DNA of 47,185 nt from Candidatus Pelagibacterales bacterium (GTDB lineage: Bacteria; Pseudomonadota; Alphaproteobacteria; Pelagibacterales; AG-422-B15). Where the stretch lies: NCBI GenBank assembly GCA_028412835.1, contig JAONQW010000007.1:1-47185 (forward strand). The letters run 5' to 3'. Below, in pieces: positions 35,102 through 43,312 of the stretch (position 1 is the stretch's first letter; every line of letters starts with the position of its first letter). Below the pieces are notes generated by a model that was not told the DNA's origin, ran no database searches, and saw only the letters and a program-made list of their open reading frames with translations. A program made the position numbers and the translations under genes.

Positions 35102-35439
35102 GTGATGCAGTAATAAGTTATTCAGACTTTGAAAAGATAAAGATGGCAACTGGCACAATCATAAGTGTAAAAATTAATCCTAAGGCAAGAAAACCAGCAT
35201 ATATATTAGAAATTGATTTTGGTGATGAAATAGGCGTTAAAACTAGTTCTGCACAGATCACAAATTACAGTGTGGAAGACTTAATCAATAAACAGATCAT
35301 AGCAGTAATAAACTTTGAGAAAAAAAATATTGCAGGTATTGAGTCCGAAGTTTTAGTTTTAGGTGCAGTAAATAAAGATAACACAATTACATTAATTAGT
35401 GCCGATCAAAACTTAGAAAATGGACTTTCTATTTCTTAA
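35098..35439 (+). CDS. csaA: CsaA-like tRNA-binding protein
   Basis: 113 residues forming one OB-fold tRNA-binding domain (EMAP-II/MetRS C-terminal type). FEKIKMATGTIISVKINPKARKPAYILEIDFG and SSAQITNYS with the C-terminal GIESEVLVLGA are family hallmarks. CsaA was described as a secretion-related chaperone and binds RNA; its main role is unsettled. It overlaps phr by 4 nt and would share its light-exposed-habitat transcript. T-rich DNA follows. Confidence 0.87.
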   Translation: MSDAVISYSDFEKIKMATGTIISVKINPKARKPAYILEIDFGDEIGVKTSSAQITNYSVEDLINKQIIAVINFEKKNIAGIESEVLVLGAVNKDNTITLISADQNLENGLSIS

Positions 35440-35775
35440 ATAATTTTTTTATCATTAAATGATTCGAATTGATTTAGTGTTACAGAGCAATTTTTTTTTT
35501 TAAATTTTTTTTTATGTTTTTATTTTTTTTTTCATAGTCATTTATAATTTTTTTAATTTGTTTATGATAAATAAAAAAAACTAATAAAACTAAGTAGTTA
35601 ACATCGCTGTTTAAACTAATAAAAGACTCATTAAAAAAACAAAGTTTGTAAAAATATTGAAGTCATTGATAAATTGACACTTTTTATAAAAAGTTTAATC
35701 ATTGTAATTAATACGAATCACTTTGTGATTCATTTTTTTAACCTCTAACTAAACCCATTATGGGGGGAGATTAGT
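35440..35775. other. 336-bp AT-rich intergenic region with hairpins, no gene seen
   Basis: No supportable reading frame on either strand. Right after csaA come ATCATT-A-AATGAT (35451-35463) and two long T-runs (about 35491-35501 and 35505-35513) that probably end the phr-csaA transcript. Further on are a perfect TTGACA (35674-35679) without a good -10, the 14-bp palindrome CTTTTTATAAAAAG (35680-35693), and a hairpin with a T-run at 35715-35739. The last 15 bases hold a very strong ribosome site for the next gene. An untranslated small RNA is possible but not shown. Confidence 0.6.
35715..35739 (+). terminator. Hairpin plus T-run upstream of the H1-like gene
   Basis: GAATCAC-TTT-GTGATTC is a perfect 7-bp stem with a three-base loop, followed by ATTTTTTT. 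It has the form of an intrinsic terminator. It lies 37 nt before the H1-like start codon, too far from csaA to be its simple terminator, so it may be an attenuator in the leader of the H1-like gene. Confidence 0.6.
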
Positions 35776-36075
35776 ATGGAAGACCTAAAAATAATCTTTG
35801 CAGCAGCAAAGAAAAAAGCTAAGAAAAAGGCAGCTCCAAAAAAGAAAAAAGCTGCACCTAAGAAAAAGAAAAAAGCAGCTAAGAAAAAAGCCGCTCCTAA
35901 AAAAAGAAAAGCCGCTCCTAAGAAAAAGAAAAAAGCAGCTAAAAAAAAGGTAGCTAAGAAGAAAAAAGCAGCTCCTAAGAAAAACAAAAAAGCAGCTAAT
36001 AAGAAAAAAGCCGCTCCTAAAAAAAGAAAAGCCGCTCCTAAGAAGAAGAAAAAAGCAGCTAAAAGAAGAAGATAA
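35776..36075 (+). CDS. Histone H1-like lysine/alanine-rich protein
   Basis: 99 residues, 50 of them lysine, made of KKAAPKKKK-type repeats after a short start (MEDLKIIFAAA) and ending KRRR. It has no globular domain. It resembles bacterial H1-like and AlgP-type C-terminal tails that bind DNA non-specifically, so a nucleoid or RNA-binding role is an inference from composition. The Shine-Dalgarno GGGGGGAG 7 nt before the ATG is the strongest in the window and suggests high expression. The facing carD gene encodes a similar tail. Because the sequence is repetitive, the copy number should be verified in reads. Confidence 0.82.
   Translation: MEDLKIIFAAAKKKAKKKAAPKKKKAAPKKKKKAAKKKAAPKKRKAAPKKKKKAAKKKVAKKKKAAPKKNKKAANKKKAAPKKRKAAPKKKKKAAKRRR
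35881..36060 (+). repeat. 120-bp period internal duplication in the H1-like gene
   Basis: Bases 35881-35940 and 36001-36060 differ at a single position (AAGAAAAAG versus AAGAAGAAG), an exact 120-bp offset equal to 40 codons. The segment between them is a diverged version of the same purine-rich repeat. This points to recent tandem duplication within the coding region. Confidence 0.85.
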
Positions 36076-36101
36076 GTAAAAACTTATAGTCTTTAAAGAA
36101 A

Positions 36102-36135
36102 TGCGCTCTTAGTTAAATAGCTAAGGGCGTATTTT
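36102..36135 (+). terminator. Terminator between the H1-like gene and carD
   Basis: TGCGCTCTTAG (36102-36112) pairs with CTAAGGGCGTA (36121-36131) over 11 bp, two of them G-U in RNA, followed by TTTTCTATTTT. It starts 26 nt after the H1-like stop. The stem spans the carD stop codon (36115-36113) on the opposite strand. There it is weaker (two A-C mismatches) but is followed by TTTCTTT, so it may serve both convergent genes. Confidence 0.75.
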
Positions 36136-37051
36136 CTATTTTGTCACGCCCAAGAAGTTTATCCACTTTCTTTTTTCCAGCCTCATCTGTGATTTTTAAA
36201 CTCACAATAATTTCCCTTAATAACCTCCCGTAAGCTAGTTCAAACAGCTGTCTCTCACTGTAAGATTGTTCTGCCTGGCTATCTGCTCTGTTTAGATCTC
36301 TTACGACTTCTGCTATTTGTTCTATTTCACCAGAGTTAATCTTTTGATCATATTCTTGAGCTCTTCTGCTCCACATAGTTCTTTTTATTTTTGCTTTTTC
36401 AGTGAGTATCTTAAAAATAGTTTGTATTTTACCAGGCCTAGAAACTTTCCTTAAATTATTAAGTTTTGTTTTATCAACTGGCACTCTTACTAACATATCC
36501 ATATTAGGAAATTCTATTACATACATCTCTAATTTTTGCCCAACCACTTCTCTTTTTTCAATATCTATAACTTGCCCTACACCATGAGTTGGGTAGACAA
36601 CATAGTCTTTTGTACTGAAGATCTTTTTAACTTTTTTTTCTTTAATATCCTTAATTTCAAGAACTTTTTTAGTTTTTTTAGATTGCCAATGACTTGGGTT
36701 TAGATGGTTTCTTTTGTGTTGTATACCTGGCAAAGAAACTATTCTTTTTTTCTTTATAACTTTTTCTATAGTTTCCTTCTTCTTTGCTACCTTTTTCTTA
36801 GCAACCTTCTTCTTAGCTACCTTCTTCTTAGCTACCTTCTTCTTAGCTACCTTTTTCTTAGCAACTTTCTTCTTAGCAACCTTCTTCTTTGCTACTTTTT
36901 TCTTTGTAGCTGTTTTCTTAGCTATTTTCTTTTTTACAACATTTTTTTTTGTAATTGTTTTCTTAGCAGTTTTCTTTTTTATAACTGCTTTCTTAGCTAC
37001 CTTTTTTTTAACAACTTTTTTTATTACCTTAGTCATCTTTGCTTTTTTCAT
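36113..37051 (-). CDS. carD: CarD/CdnL-family RNA polymerase-binding protein with N-terminal H1-like lysine tail
   Basis: 312 residues in two parts. Residues 1-103 contain 54 lysines, with eight consecutive VAKKK units at 53-92. A linker follows, then from about 144 a standard CarD/CdnL protein: [22 protein letters not shown] (RNA polymerase beta-binding Tudor-like domain) and a helical DNA-binding part with [14 protein letters not shown] and [14 protein letters not shown]. CarD stabilises promoter open complexes, especially at rRNA promoters. Usual alphaproteobacterial CdnL is about 170 residues, so the tail is an addition. A GAGGT ribosome site precedes the ATG. It follows fdxA by 14 nt. 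Confidence 0.9.
   Translation of the reverse strand: MKKAKMTKVIKKVVKKKVAKKAVIKKKTAKKTITKKNVVKKKIAKKTATKKKVAKKKVAKKKVAKKKVAKKKVAKKKVAKKKVAKKKVAKKKETIEKVIKKKRIVSLPGIQHKRNHLNPSHWQSKKTKKVLEIKDIKEKKVKKIFSTKDYVVYPTHGVGQVIDIEKREVVGQKLEMYVIEFPNMDMLVRVPVDKTKLNNLRKVSRPGKIQTIFKILTEKAKIKRTMWSRRAQEYDQKINSGEIEQIAEVVRDLNRADSQAEQSYSERQLFELAYGRLLREIIVSLKITDEAGKKKVDKLLGRDKIENTPLAI
36776..36905 (-). repeat. 15-bp coding tandem repeat in carD
   Basis: Eight near-identical 15-bp units encode VAKKK. On the plus strand they read as GCTACCTTCTTCTTA variants. Third-position differences between units show that selection keeps the peptide, while the DNA has drifted. The array is a likely site of slippage and of copy-number change between strains. 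Confidence 0.88.
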
Positions 37052-37065
37052 TTTTACCTCAATTA

Positions 37066-37395
37066 TTATTTTATGTTCTCTGAAAAGTATTTTTTAAACT
37101 TATCGCTCTCATTCTCATGTTCATTTGCGTTAGCAAGAGATTCTTTACTTTCAGTTATATTGGGCCATTCTCTTGAATATTTATCATTTAATTCAAGCCA
37201 ATCTTTAGCTCCATCTTCTGTGTCTGAGACAATCGCATCGACAGGACACTCTGGCTCACAAACTCCACAATCTATACACTCATCTGGATTTATTACGAGC
37301 ATATTCTCACCTTCATAGAAGCAATCAACAGGACATACATCTACGCAGTCTGTAAACTTACATTTTATACACTTATCATTAACTATGTACGTCAT
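37066..37395 (-). CDS. fdxA: Seven-iron ferredoxin
   Basis: 109 residues. The cysteine pattern equals Azotobacter ferredoxin I shifted by one: Cys9, Cys17 and Cys50 for the [3Fe-4S] cluster; Cys21, Cys40, Cys43 and Cys46 for the [4Fe-4S] cluster; with the free Cys12 and Cys25 also conserved. The C-terminal extension continues with [16 protein letters not shown], as in alphaproteobacterial FdxA. It is a soluble low-potential electron carrier. It overlaps the TerB-like gene by 17 nt and precedes carD, a neighbour it has in many alphaproteobacteria. Confidence 0.95.
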   Translation of the reverse strand: MTYIVNDKCIKCKFTDCVDVCPVDCFYEGENMLVINPDECIDCGVCEPECPVDAIVSDTEDGAKDWLELNDKYSREWPNITESKESLANANEHENESDKFKKYFSENIK

Positions 37396-37828
37396 TGGTC
37401 AATTTATTTTTTATATTTCCTATGTCTTTATCCTGTAAATATAAAAGACCACTTAATCGCCTAACTAAATTTTCTTCATAGCTGTCAATAATACCATCTG
37501 CCATAACTATTTTCCAAACTAACTCCATAATTGCTAACTTTTCTTCTTCGTTTAATACTTCATTTAAAGATCTTGTGAATTGCTGTAAATCATTTGCTTG
37601 ATTTTCAATTTCTTCTGCAGCCTTAAGTAGATCATCAGTATCTTGACTAGATAATGAAAAGTAATTCTCAATTAATTTCTGGATTTCAAGTTTTTCAGAA
37701 TCATCAAAACTACCGTCATATTTTGCAGTAGATATTAGCAGTGCAACAACAGCAATTTTGTCAGAATCAAATTTTAACTCTGAAATTTCAGTTTTTTCAT
37801 CAAAAAAAGTCTTTAATTTATCAAACAT
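37379..37828 (-). CDS. TerB-like (COG4103) acidic helical protein
   Basis: 149 residues, all helical and acidic. [26 protein letters not shown] and [28 protein letters not shown] show the two DG-x-(I/F)-x-x-x-E metal-binding-like repeats of the TerB fold. The function in this context is unknown; a single TerB domain does not imply tellurite resistance. It is first in the terB-fdxA-carD unit, with a 17-nt overlap into fdxA. The 181 bp upstream, shared with mcm, hold AACATT-G-AATGTT (37922-37934) but no clear promoter. Confidence 0.8.
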   Translation of the reverse strand: MFDKLKTFFDEKTEISELKFDSDKIAVVALLISTAKYDGSFDDSEKLEIQKLIENYFSLSSQDTDDLLKAAEEIENQANDLQQFTRSLNEVLNEEEKLAIMELVWKIVMADGIIDSYEENLVRRLSGLLYLQDKDIGNIKNKLTNDVHS

Positions 37829-38009
37829 TTTACTCTATTAAATTGTATAGGTGGTATTATTTGTTACTATATGTAGCATAAAGAATAGAACAAATCAGGT
37901 AGAAATGATGATCGAATCATTAACATTGAATGTTCCTTTAATATTCTATTACACAATATATCTAATAAACTATATATGACAAATTATCAATATTCCATAT
38001 AAAGACAAA

Positions 38010-40157
38010 ATGAAAAAAGATAAAAGCAAAAGACTTAGTGATTGGGAAAAAAAATTTTCTAAAGAAGTAAAAATCGAGACTTCTAAAGAGTTCTTCCATG
38101 AAACTGATGAAGGTATTAATATTAATCCTCTGTATACACAGGAAGATTTATTGGATTACACCTTCAATGATATTCAAACTCTTCCAGGCGAATGGCCATA
38201 TACTCGTGGTCCAAAAGCATCCATGTATACAAATAGGCCCTGGACAATTAGACAGTATGCTGGTTTTTCTACCGCAGAAGAATCAAATAAATTTTATAGA
38301 AAAAATTTAGAAGCTGGACAAATGGGGCTCTCAGTTGCTTTTGATCTGCCTACTCACAGAGGCTATGATTCAGATGATGAATTGGTAATGGGAGATGTTG
38401 GTAAAGCTGGTGTAGCAATTGATAGTGTAGAAGACATGAAAATTTTATTTGATGGTATCCCATTAGATAAAATGTCAGTTTCAATGACTATGAATGGTGC
38501 AGTTCTCCCAGTTCTTGCAGCGTTTATTGTAGCTGGTGAGGAACAAGGTCTTGATAGAAAAGTTTTATCGGGAACAATTCAAAATGATATCTTAAAAGAA
38601 TTCATGGTTCGTAATACTTATATCTACCCACCAGAGCCATCTATGAGATTGGTAGCAGATATAATTGCATATACCGCAAAAGAGATGCCAAAATTTAATT
38701 CTATTTCTATATCAGGATATCATATGCAAGAGGCAGGTGCTAACAATGTTCAAGAACTAGCTTTTACATTAGCTGATGGCATGGAGTATGTTAGAGCAGC
38801 ATTATCTAAAGGGCTGGCTGTTGATGATTTCGCACCAAGGCTTTCATTCTTTTTTGCGATTGGTACAGATTTTTTTATGGAAATAGCAAAACTTAGAGCC
38901 GCTAGAACGTTGTGGGCTAAAATTATGCAAGATTTTGGAGCAACGAATGAGAAGTCTCTAACTTTAAGAACACACTGTCAAACTTCAGGAGTTTCTTTGA
39001 CTGAAAAAGATCCCTACAACAATATTGTAAGAACCTCTTATGAGGCCTTATCAGCTGTGTTGGGAGGAACACAAAGTCTTCACACAAATTCTTTTGACGA
39101 AGCAATTGCTCTACCTACTGAGTTTTCATCAAGAATTGCAAGAAATACTCAGTTGATACTTCAAAATGAAACAGGGGTAACAAACACCGTTGACCCATTA
39201 GCAGGATCTTACTTTGTTGAAAAATTAACTGAAGATATATGTTCTGCAGCCTGGAAAATTATTGAGGAAGTTGAAGAATTAGGTGGAATGACTAAAGCTG
39301 TTGCAGCTGGTATGCCAAAATTAAGTATTGAAGAGTCAGCTACTAAGAAACAGGCAAAAATTGATAGTGGTAAACAGGTAGTGGTTGGGGTGAATAAGTT
39401 TAAAAACCCTAAAGAACCTAAAATTGATGTGTTAGTTATAGACAATGAAAAAGTACGAGAAGATCAAATAACAAAAATTTCTACTTTAAAAAAAGATAGA
39501 GATGATAAAATTCTTAAGGGTCATCTAAATAAAATTACTGAGGCTGCAAAAGACAATACCGGCAACCTATTAGCTTTAAGCATTGAGGCAATGCGAGCTC
39601 GAGGTACTGTGGGTGAAGTTTCAAAAGCACTTGAAGATGCTTTTGGTCGACACTATGCTACAAATGTAGGTGTATCAGGTGTCTATGGAAAGTTTTTTGA
39701 GAAAGATGAAAAATTTATGGATATACAAAATAAAATTAATATTTTCGAAAAAGAGAAGGGAAGAAGGCCAAGAGTTCTAATTGTTAAAATGGGACAAGAT
39801 GGTCATGATAGAGGCGCAAAAATTGTTGCAACTTCATTTGCTGACTTAGGCTTTGATATTGATATGGGTCCATTATTTCAATCTCCAAAGGACGTTGCAA
39901 AAGATGCAATTGAAAATGATGTACATGCTATTGGTGTATCAACACTTGCTGCGGGCCATAAAACTTTAGTACCAGAATTAATGAAAAGCCTTAATGCAAT
40001 TGATAAGAATAATAAGATAGTTGTTTTTGTTGGAGGAGTAATACCTGAACAAGATTATCAATTTTTATATGACAATAATATTTCAGCAATTTTTGGTCCA
40101 GGAACAAGTATTCTAGACTCTGCTGAAAAAGTAATCGAACTTATTTCAAAAAAATAG
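38010..40157 (+). CDS. mcm: Methylmalonyl-CoA mutase (single-chain)
   Basis: Adenosylcobalamin enzyme interconverting (R)-methylmalonyl-CoA and succinyl-CoA. The 715 residues hold an N-terminal extension, the substrate barrel ([44 protein letters not shown] with the catalytic histidine) and the C-terminal B12 domain with QDGHDRG, where His599 is the cobalt ligand. The one-chain, roughly 720-residue form is usual in alphaproteobacteria. It completes the ethylmalonyl-CoA route to succinyl-CoA and also serves propionyl-CoA use. meaB follows 17 nt later. Confidence 0.95.
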   Translation: MKKDKSKRLSDWEKKFSKEVKIETSKEFFHETDEGININPLYTQEDLLDYTFNDIQTLPGEWPYTRGPKASMYTNRPWTIRQYAGFSTAEESNKFYRKNLEAGQMGLSVAFDLPTHRGYDSDDELVMGDVGKAGVAIDSVEDMKILFDGIPLDKMSVSMTMNGAVLPVLAAFIVAGEEQGLDRKVLSGTIQNDILKEFMVRNTYIYPPEPSMRLVADIIAYTAKEMPKFNSISISGYHMQEAGANNVQELAFTLADGMEYVRAALSKGLAVDDFAPRLSFFFAIGTDFFMEIAKLRAARTLWAKIMQDFGATNEKSLTLRTHCQTSGVSLTEKDPYNNIVRTSYEALSAVLGGTQSLHTNSFDEAIALPTEFSSRIARNTQLILQNETGVTNTVDPLAGSYFVEKLTEDICSAAWKIIEEVEELGGMTKAVAAGMPKLSIEESATKKQAKIDSGKQVVVGVNKFKNPKEPKIDVLVIDNEKVREDQITKISTLKKDRDDKILKGHLNKITEAAKDNTGNLLALSIEAMRARGTVGEVSKALEDAFGRHYATNVGVSGVYGKFFEKDEKFMDIQNKINIFEKEKGRRPRVLIVKMGQDGHDRGAKIVATSFADLGFDIDMGPLFQSPKDVAKDAIENDVHAIGVSTLAAGHKTLVPELMKSLNAIDKNNKIVVFVGGVIPEQDYQFLYDNNISAIFGPGTSILDSAEKVIELISKK

Positions 40158-40174
40158 TAAATGATTTAATTTTT

Positions 40175-41146
40175 ATGATGAAACTTAGGGATAGGATTAT
40201 AGCAGGAGAAAGAGCAGCGATCGCAAAGGCTATTACTCTTGTAGAATCCTCGAGAGAAGAAGACATCATTCAAAGTCATGAATTAATCTCTGAACTTATA
40301 AAGTCACCTGGTCATGCCATAAGAGTTGGTTTTTCAGGTCCACCAGGCGTAGGCAAATCTACATTTATTGAATCATTTGGCTCATATATAGTTAATAAAA
40401 ATTTTAAGTTAGGGGTACTTGCTATTGATCCCTCTTCAAATTTTACTGGTGGGTCTATCTTAGGTGATAAAACTCGTATGAGTGAAATTTCTAAAAATGA
40501 AAACACTTTTATTCGCTCTACTCCATCGAGAGGTTCTTTGGGAGGCATAGCTGTAGGAACTCGTGAAGCGGCAATAATTTTAGATGCAGCAGGTTATGAC
40601 TATATCTTTATTGAGACAGTGGGTGTTGGACAGTCAGAAATTACAGCTGCAAATCTAGTAGATATATTTACATTAATTGTTGGACCAGGATCTGGTGATG
40701 AACTTCAAGGAATTAAAAAAGGTATTACAGAATATGCTGATATCTTCATAGTTAATAAAAATGATGGCGACTTAGCTTCTCAAGCATCAAAAACAGCCTC
40801 TGATTATAAATCTGCTTTAAGCTTTTATAATAAAGATAGTGATGCACTAGAAACACAGGTGGTATTAGTTTCTTCCATTGAAAACAAAGGTATGGATGAA
40901 GTATTAGATTCTTACAATAAAATTGTAAATGTGAATAAGGCTAACAATCAATTTGATAAGAGAAGAGAAAATCAGTTAGCATACTGGCTCGAGGAAGAGG
41001 TTAGAAACAAGATCTTACTTAAACTCAGAAGTGAAAAGGAAACTTCAGAATTACTAGAACGCGAAGTTCGAAGGATTATTGTTGGAGAGACTGGATTTTA
41101 TGCAGCCTCTAAGGTAATTATTGATAGATTTCTTAGCAAAAAATAA
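40175..41146 (+). CDS. meaB: Mutase-protecting G-protein chaperone MeaB
   Basis: GTPase that guards methylmalonyl-CoA mutase and gates adenosylcobalamin loading. The 323 residues contain the Walker A GPPGVGKST (near 51-59), DPSSNFTGGSILGDKTRM, ETVGVGQSE and the guanine-specificity motif NKND. This is the MeaB/ArgK family of the SIMIBI class. The start is ATGATG, so the second ATG (40178) is equally possible. Direct linkage to mcm supports the assignment; it may also serve Ecm, since no second copy is nearby. Confidence 0.95.
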   Translation: MMKLRDRIIAGERAAIAKAITLVESSREEDIIQSHELISELIKSPGHAIRVGFSGPPGVGKSTFIESFGSYIVNKNFKLGVLAIDPSSNFTGGSILGDKTRMSEISKNENTFIRSTPSRGSLGGIAVGTREAAIILDAAGYDYIFIETVGVGQSEITAANLVDIFTLIVGPGSGDELQGIKKGITEYADIFIVNKNDGDLASQASKTASDYKSALSFYNKDSDALETQVVLVSSIENKGMDEVLDSYNKIVNVNKANNQFDKRRENQLAYWLEEEVRNKILLKLRSEKETSELLEREVRRIIVGETGFYAASKVIIDRFLSKK

Positions 41147-41153
41147 GTAAATA

Positions 41154-41182
41154 TTGACATATTCGTTTACAATCATTAATAC
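41154..41182 (+). promoter_or_regulatory. Candidate rpmB promoter
   Basis: TTGACA (41154-41159), 17 nt, TAATAC (41177-41182). The -35 is perfect and the -10 mediocre. Transcription would begin within a few bases of the rpmB ATG at 41192, implying a leaderless or nearly leaderless mRNA, consistent with the lack of a ribosome site there. Confidence 0.4.
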
Positions 41183-41191
41183 ACTTCATCT

Positions 41192-41479
41192 ATGACAAGA
41201 GCATGCGATTTAACGGGAAAAAAAGTACAATTTGGCCATAACGTAAGTAAAGCTAACAATAAGACTAAACGTAAATTTATTCCAAATATTCAATCTGTAA
41301 CATTTAGAAGTGAAATTCTTAATAAAAATGTAAGGTTATCTGTAGCCGCCTCCTCAATTAGAACTGTAGCAAAGTACGGAAGTATTGATGACTATTTATT
41401 AAAAGTAAAAAGTAATAAGCTTTCTCCAAAAGCAAAAGTCGTCAAAAAAAGCTTATTAAAAAAAACTGCATCTACTTAA
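41192..41479 (+). CDS. rpmB: 50S ribosomal protein L28
   Basis: 95 residues of the large-subunit protein L28. The start MTRACDLTGKKVQFGHNVSKANNKTKRKF is diagnostic and the rest (FIPNIQSVTF, LSVAASSIRTV) is complete, with a lysine-rich tail of about 20 residues. It lies between meaB and cobT (convergent, 3-nt gap). A location next to cobT/cobS recurs in alphaproteobacteria, as far as I recall. No Shine-Dalgarno site is visible before the ATG. Confidence 0.95.
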   Translation: MTRACDLTGKKVQFGHNVSKANNKTKRKFIPNIQSVTFRSEILNKNVRLSVAASSIRTVAKYGSIDDYLLKVKSNKLSPKAKVVKKSLLKKTAST

Positions 41480-41482
41480 AAA

Positions 41483-43312
41483 CTAATTTAAAATATCTCT
41501 TTTCTTTAGAGGAAACTCTTCAAATAGATCCACTAGCTGTTCCGTCATAACATCTGCTAATTGTTCAGCGTCTACAATCGTAACAGCTTTTTTGTAATAC
41601 CTAGTAACATCATGTCCAATACCAACCGCTAGAAGTTGAACATCGGATTTATTTTCAATCCAGTTAATTGCACCCCTTAAATGTTTTTCAAGATAATTAC
41701 CTGAATTTACAGATAATGTACTATCATCTACTGGAGCTCCATCGGAAATTACCATAAGTATTTTTCTAGCTTCATATCTATTCTGAAGGCGTTTGTGTGC
41801 CCATAATAAAGCCTCACCATCAATGTTTTCTTTTAGCAAACCTTCTCGCATCATCAAGCCAAGATTTTTTTTTGATCTTCTCCATGGTTCATCTGCAGCT
41901 TTATAAATGATGTGCCTTAAGTCATTTAATCTTCCAGGAGATGGAGGTTTATTATTTTGCATCCAGCTTTCTCTACTTTTTCCACCCTTCCAAGCTTTAG
42001 TTGTAAAACCAAGTATCTCAACTTTTACTCCACATTTTTCAAGAGTTCGCGTAAGGATATCGGCACTCATTGCCGCAACAGTAATTGGTCTGCCCCGCAT
42101 TGATCCAGAATTATCAATTAGCAATGATACAACTGTATCTTTAAAGTCAGTGTCTTTCTCTTTTTTAAATGAAAGTGAATAAAAGGGATCAGTTATAACT
42201 CTAGTGAGTCTTGATGTATCAAGTAGGCCTTCTTCAATATTAAATTCCCAACTTCGATTTTGTTTTGCCAATAATTTTCTTTGTAATCTATTAGCCAGAC
42301 GGGAGATTATTGTTTGGAAGGACTTTAATTGTTGATCTAAATATTTTCTTAATCTATTTAATTCCTCATCTTCACAAAGATCTTGAGCTGTAATAATTTC
42401 ATCATATTTATTTGAATAAACCATATACTCACTCAAAATAGTTTCTACAGATTTGCTCTCTTTATACTGAGGCTTAACATTTTCAGAGCCATCATCCTCC
42501 AGGTCTTGCATTTCTTCATTGTTTTCATCTACTGGCAATTCACTTTCTTCAGACTGAACTTCTTCCTCTGTATTTTCCATGTCATCGTCACTCATGGAAG
42601 ACTGACTTTCAGTTTCATCTATATCAGGATTATCTAATTCTTCAGTTTGCTGACCTTTATTATCATCTTCAGATTCATCTTTATTTTCGTTCGTATCATA
42701 AAGCTTAAGATCTGAAATTAGTTTATTGGTAAGTTTTGCAAATTTTTCTTGATTATCTACATTCTCTAATAAGTCATCAATTGAAGTTCCTACTTTTGAA
42801 TCTAGCCATTTACTCCAATATGATAGAGCGTGAGAAGCACTCTTAGGTACAATATTGGTATCAATTTTTTTCTTTAAGTAGATTTCTAAAGCATGCTCAA
42901 TTTCTAAATCTGACTGACTTGTTACATTTGAATAATTTTTTTCATTACAGTTTTTTTCATACAGACTTAAAAGATTAGATTTAACACCTCGCATATATTT
43001 ACTTCCTAGAATCTGAATACGTGTATTTTCTAAACTTTCATAAATCTTTTTATTTTTTTCTTTATTAGGTAAGAATTCACTGTATGTGTCATTATTTCTA
43101 TACTTATAGATCAAAGCTTCATTATCAGCTGCACCTCTAATTCTTGCTATATTATCTAGATCAAAAACATTATTTATTTCAGGTAGAATTATTTTTTCTT
43201 CAGAGGAAGTGGAGTTATTACCAAAAATAACTTCGATTTCTTTATCTTCTGCAATTGCTTTAACCGTTGAAGATAAAGCTCTTTTAAATGTATCTAGAGT
43301 ATCCTCTTTCAC
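41483..43312 (-). CDS. cobT: Cobaltochelatase subunit CobT
   Basis: Large chaperone-like subunit of the aerobic CobNST cobalt chelatase. The 609 residues have an N-terminal helical part, a very acidic low-complexity stretch (about 205-290), then a von Willebrand A domain with the MIDAS motif DNSGS at 400-404, [12 protein letters not shown] and [12 protein letters not shown]. The start is GTG at 43312, immediately after the cobS TAA, with no ATG nearby in frame. With CobS it inserts cobalt into hydrogenobyrinic acid diamide. CobN is not in the window, so full B12 synthesis cannot be judged. Confidence 0.93.
   Translation of the reverse strand: MKEDTLDTFKRALSSTVKAIAEDKEIEVIFGNNSTSSEEKIILPEINNVFDLDNIARIRGAADNEALIYKYRNNDTYSEFLPNKEKNKKIYESLENTRIQILGSKYMRGVKSNLLSLYEKNCNEKNYSNVTSQSDLEIEHALEIYLKKKIDTNIVPKSASHALSYWSKWLDSKVGTSIDDLLENVDNQEKFAKLTNKLISDLKLYDTNENKDESEDDNKGQQTEELDNPDIDETESQSSMSDDDMENTEEEVQSEESELPVDENNEEMQDLEDDGSENVKPQYKESKSVETILSEYMVYSNKYDEIITAQDLCEDEELNRLRKYLDQQLKSFQTIISRLANRLQRKLLAKQNRSWEFNIEEGLLDTSRLTRVITDPFYSLSFKKEKDTDFKDTVVSLLIDNSGSMRGRPITVAAMSADILTRTLEKCGVKVEILGFTTKAWKGGKSRESWMQNNKPPSPGRLNDLRHIIYKAADEPWRRSKKNLGLMMREGLLKENIDGEALLWAHKRLQNRYEARKILMVISDGAPVDDSTLSVNSGNYLEKHLRGAINWIENKSDVQLLAVGIGHDVTRYYKKAVTIVDAEQLADVMTEQLVDLFEEFPLKKRDILN

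Noticed and set aside
35745-35987. Minus-strand Phe/Leu/Ala-rich frame over the H1-like gene
   Set aside because: Mirror of the lysine/alanine repeats; the plus strand has the strong ribosome site and basic product.
36776-36905. Regular 15-bp repeats resembling a CRISPR or minisatellite
   Set aside because: There are no spacers, the repeats are in frame and encode VAKKK, and no cas genes are present.
36704-37318. Long plus-strand frames rich in Leu/Ser/Phe that look like a membrane protein
   Set aside because: They are the antisense of the lysine-rich carD tail and fdxA; poly-Lys codons read backwards give Leu/Phe-rich peptides. carD and fdxA are unmistakable.
37379-37828. Tellurite-resistance locus
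   Set aside because: Only a lone TerB fold is present; no terC, terD or other ter genes.
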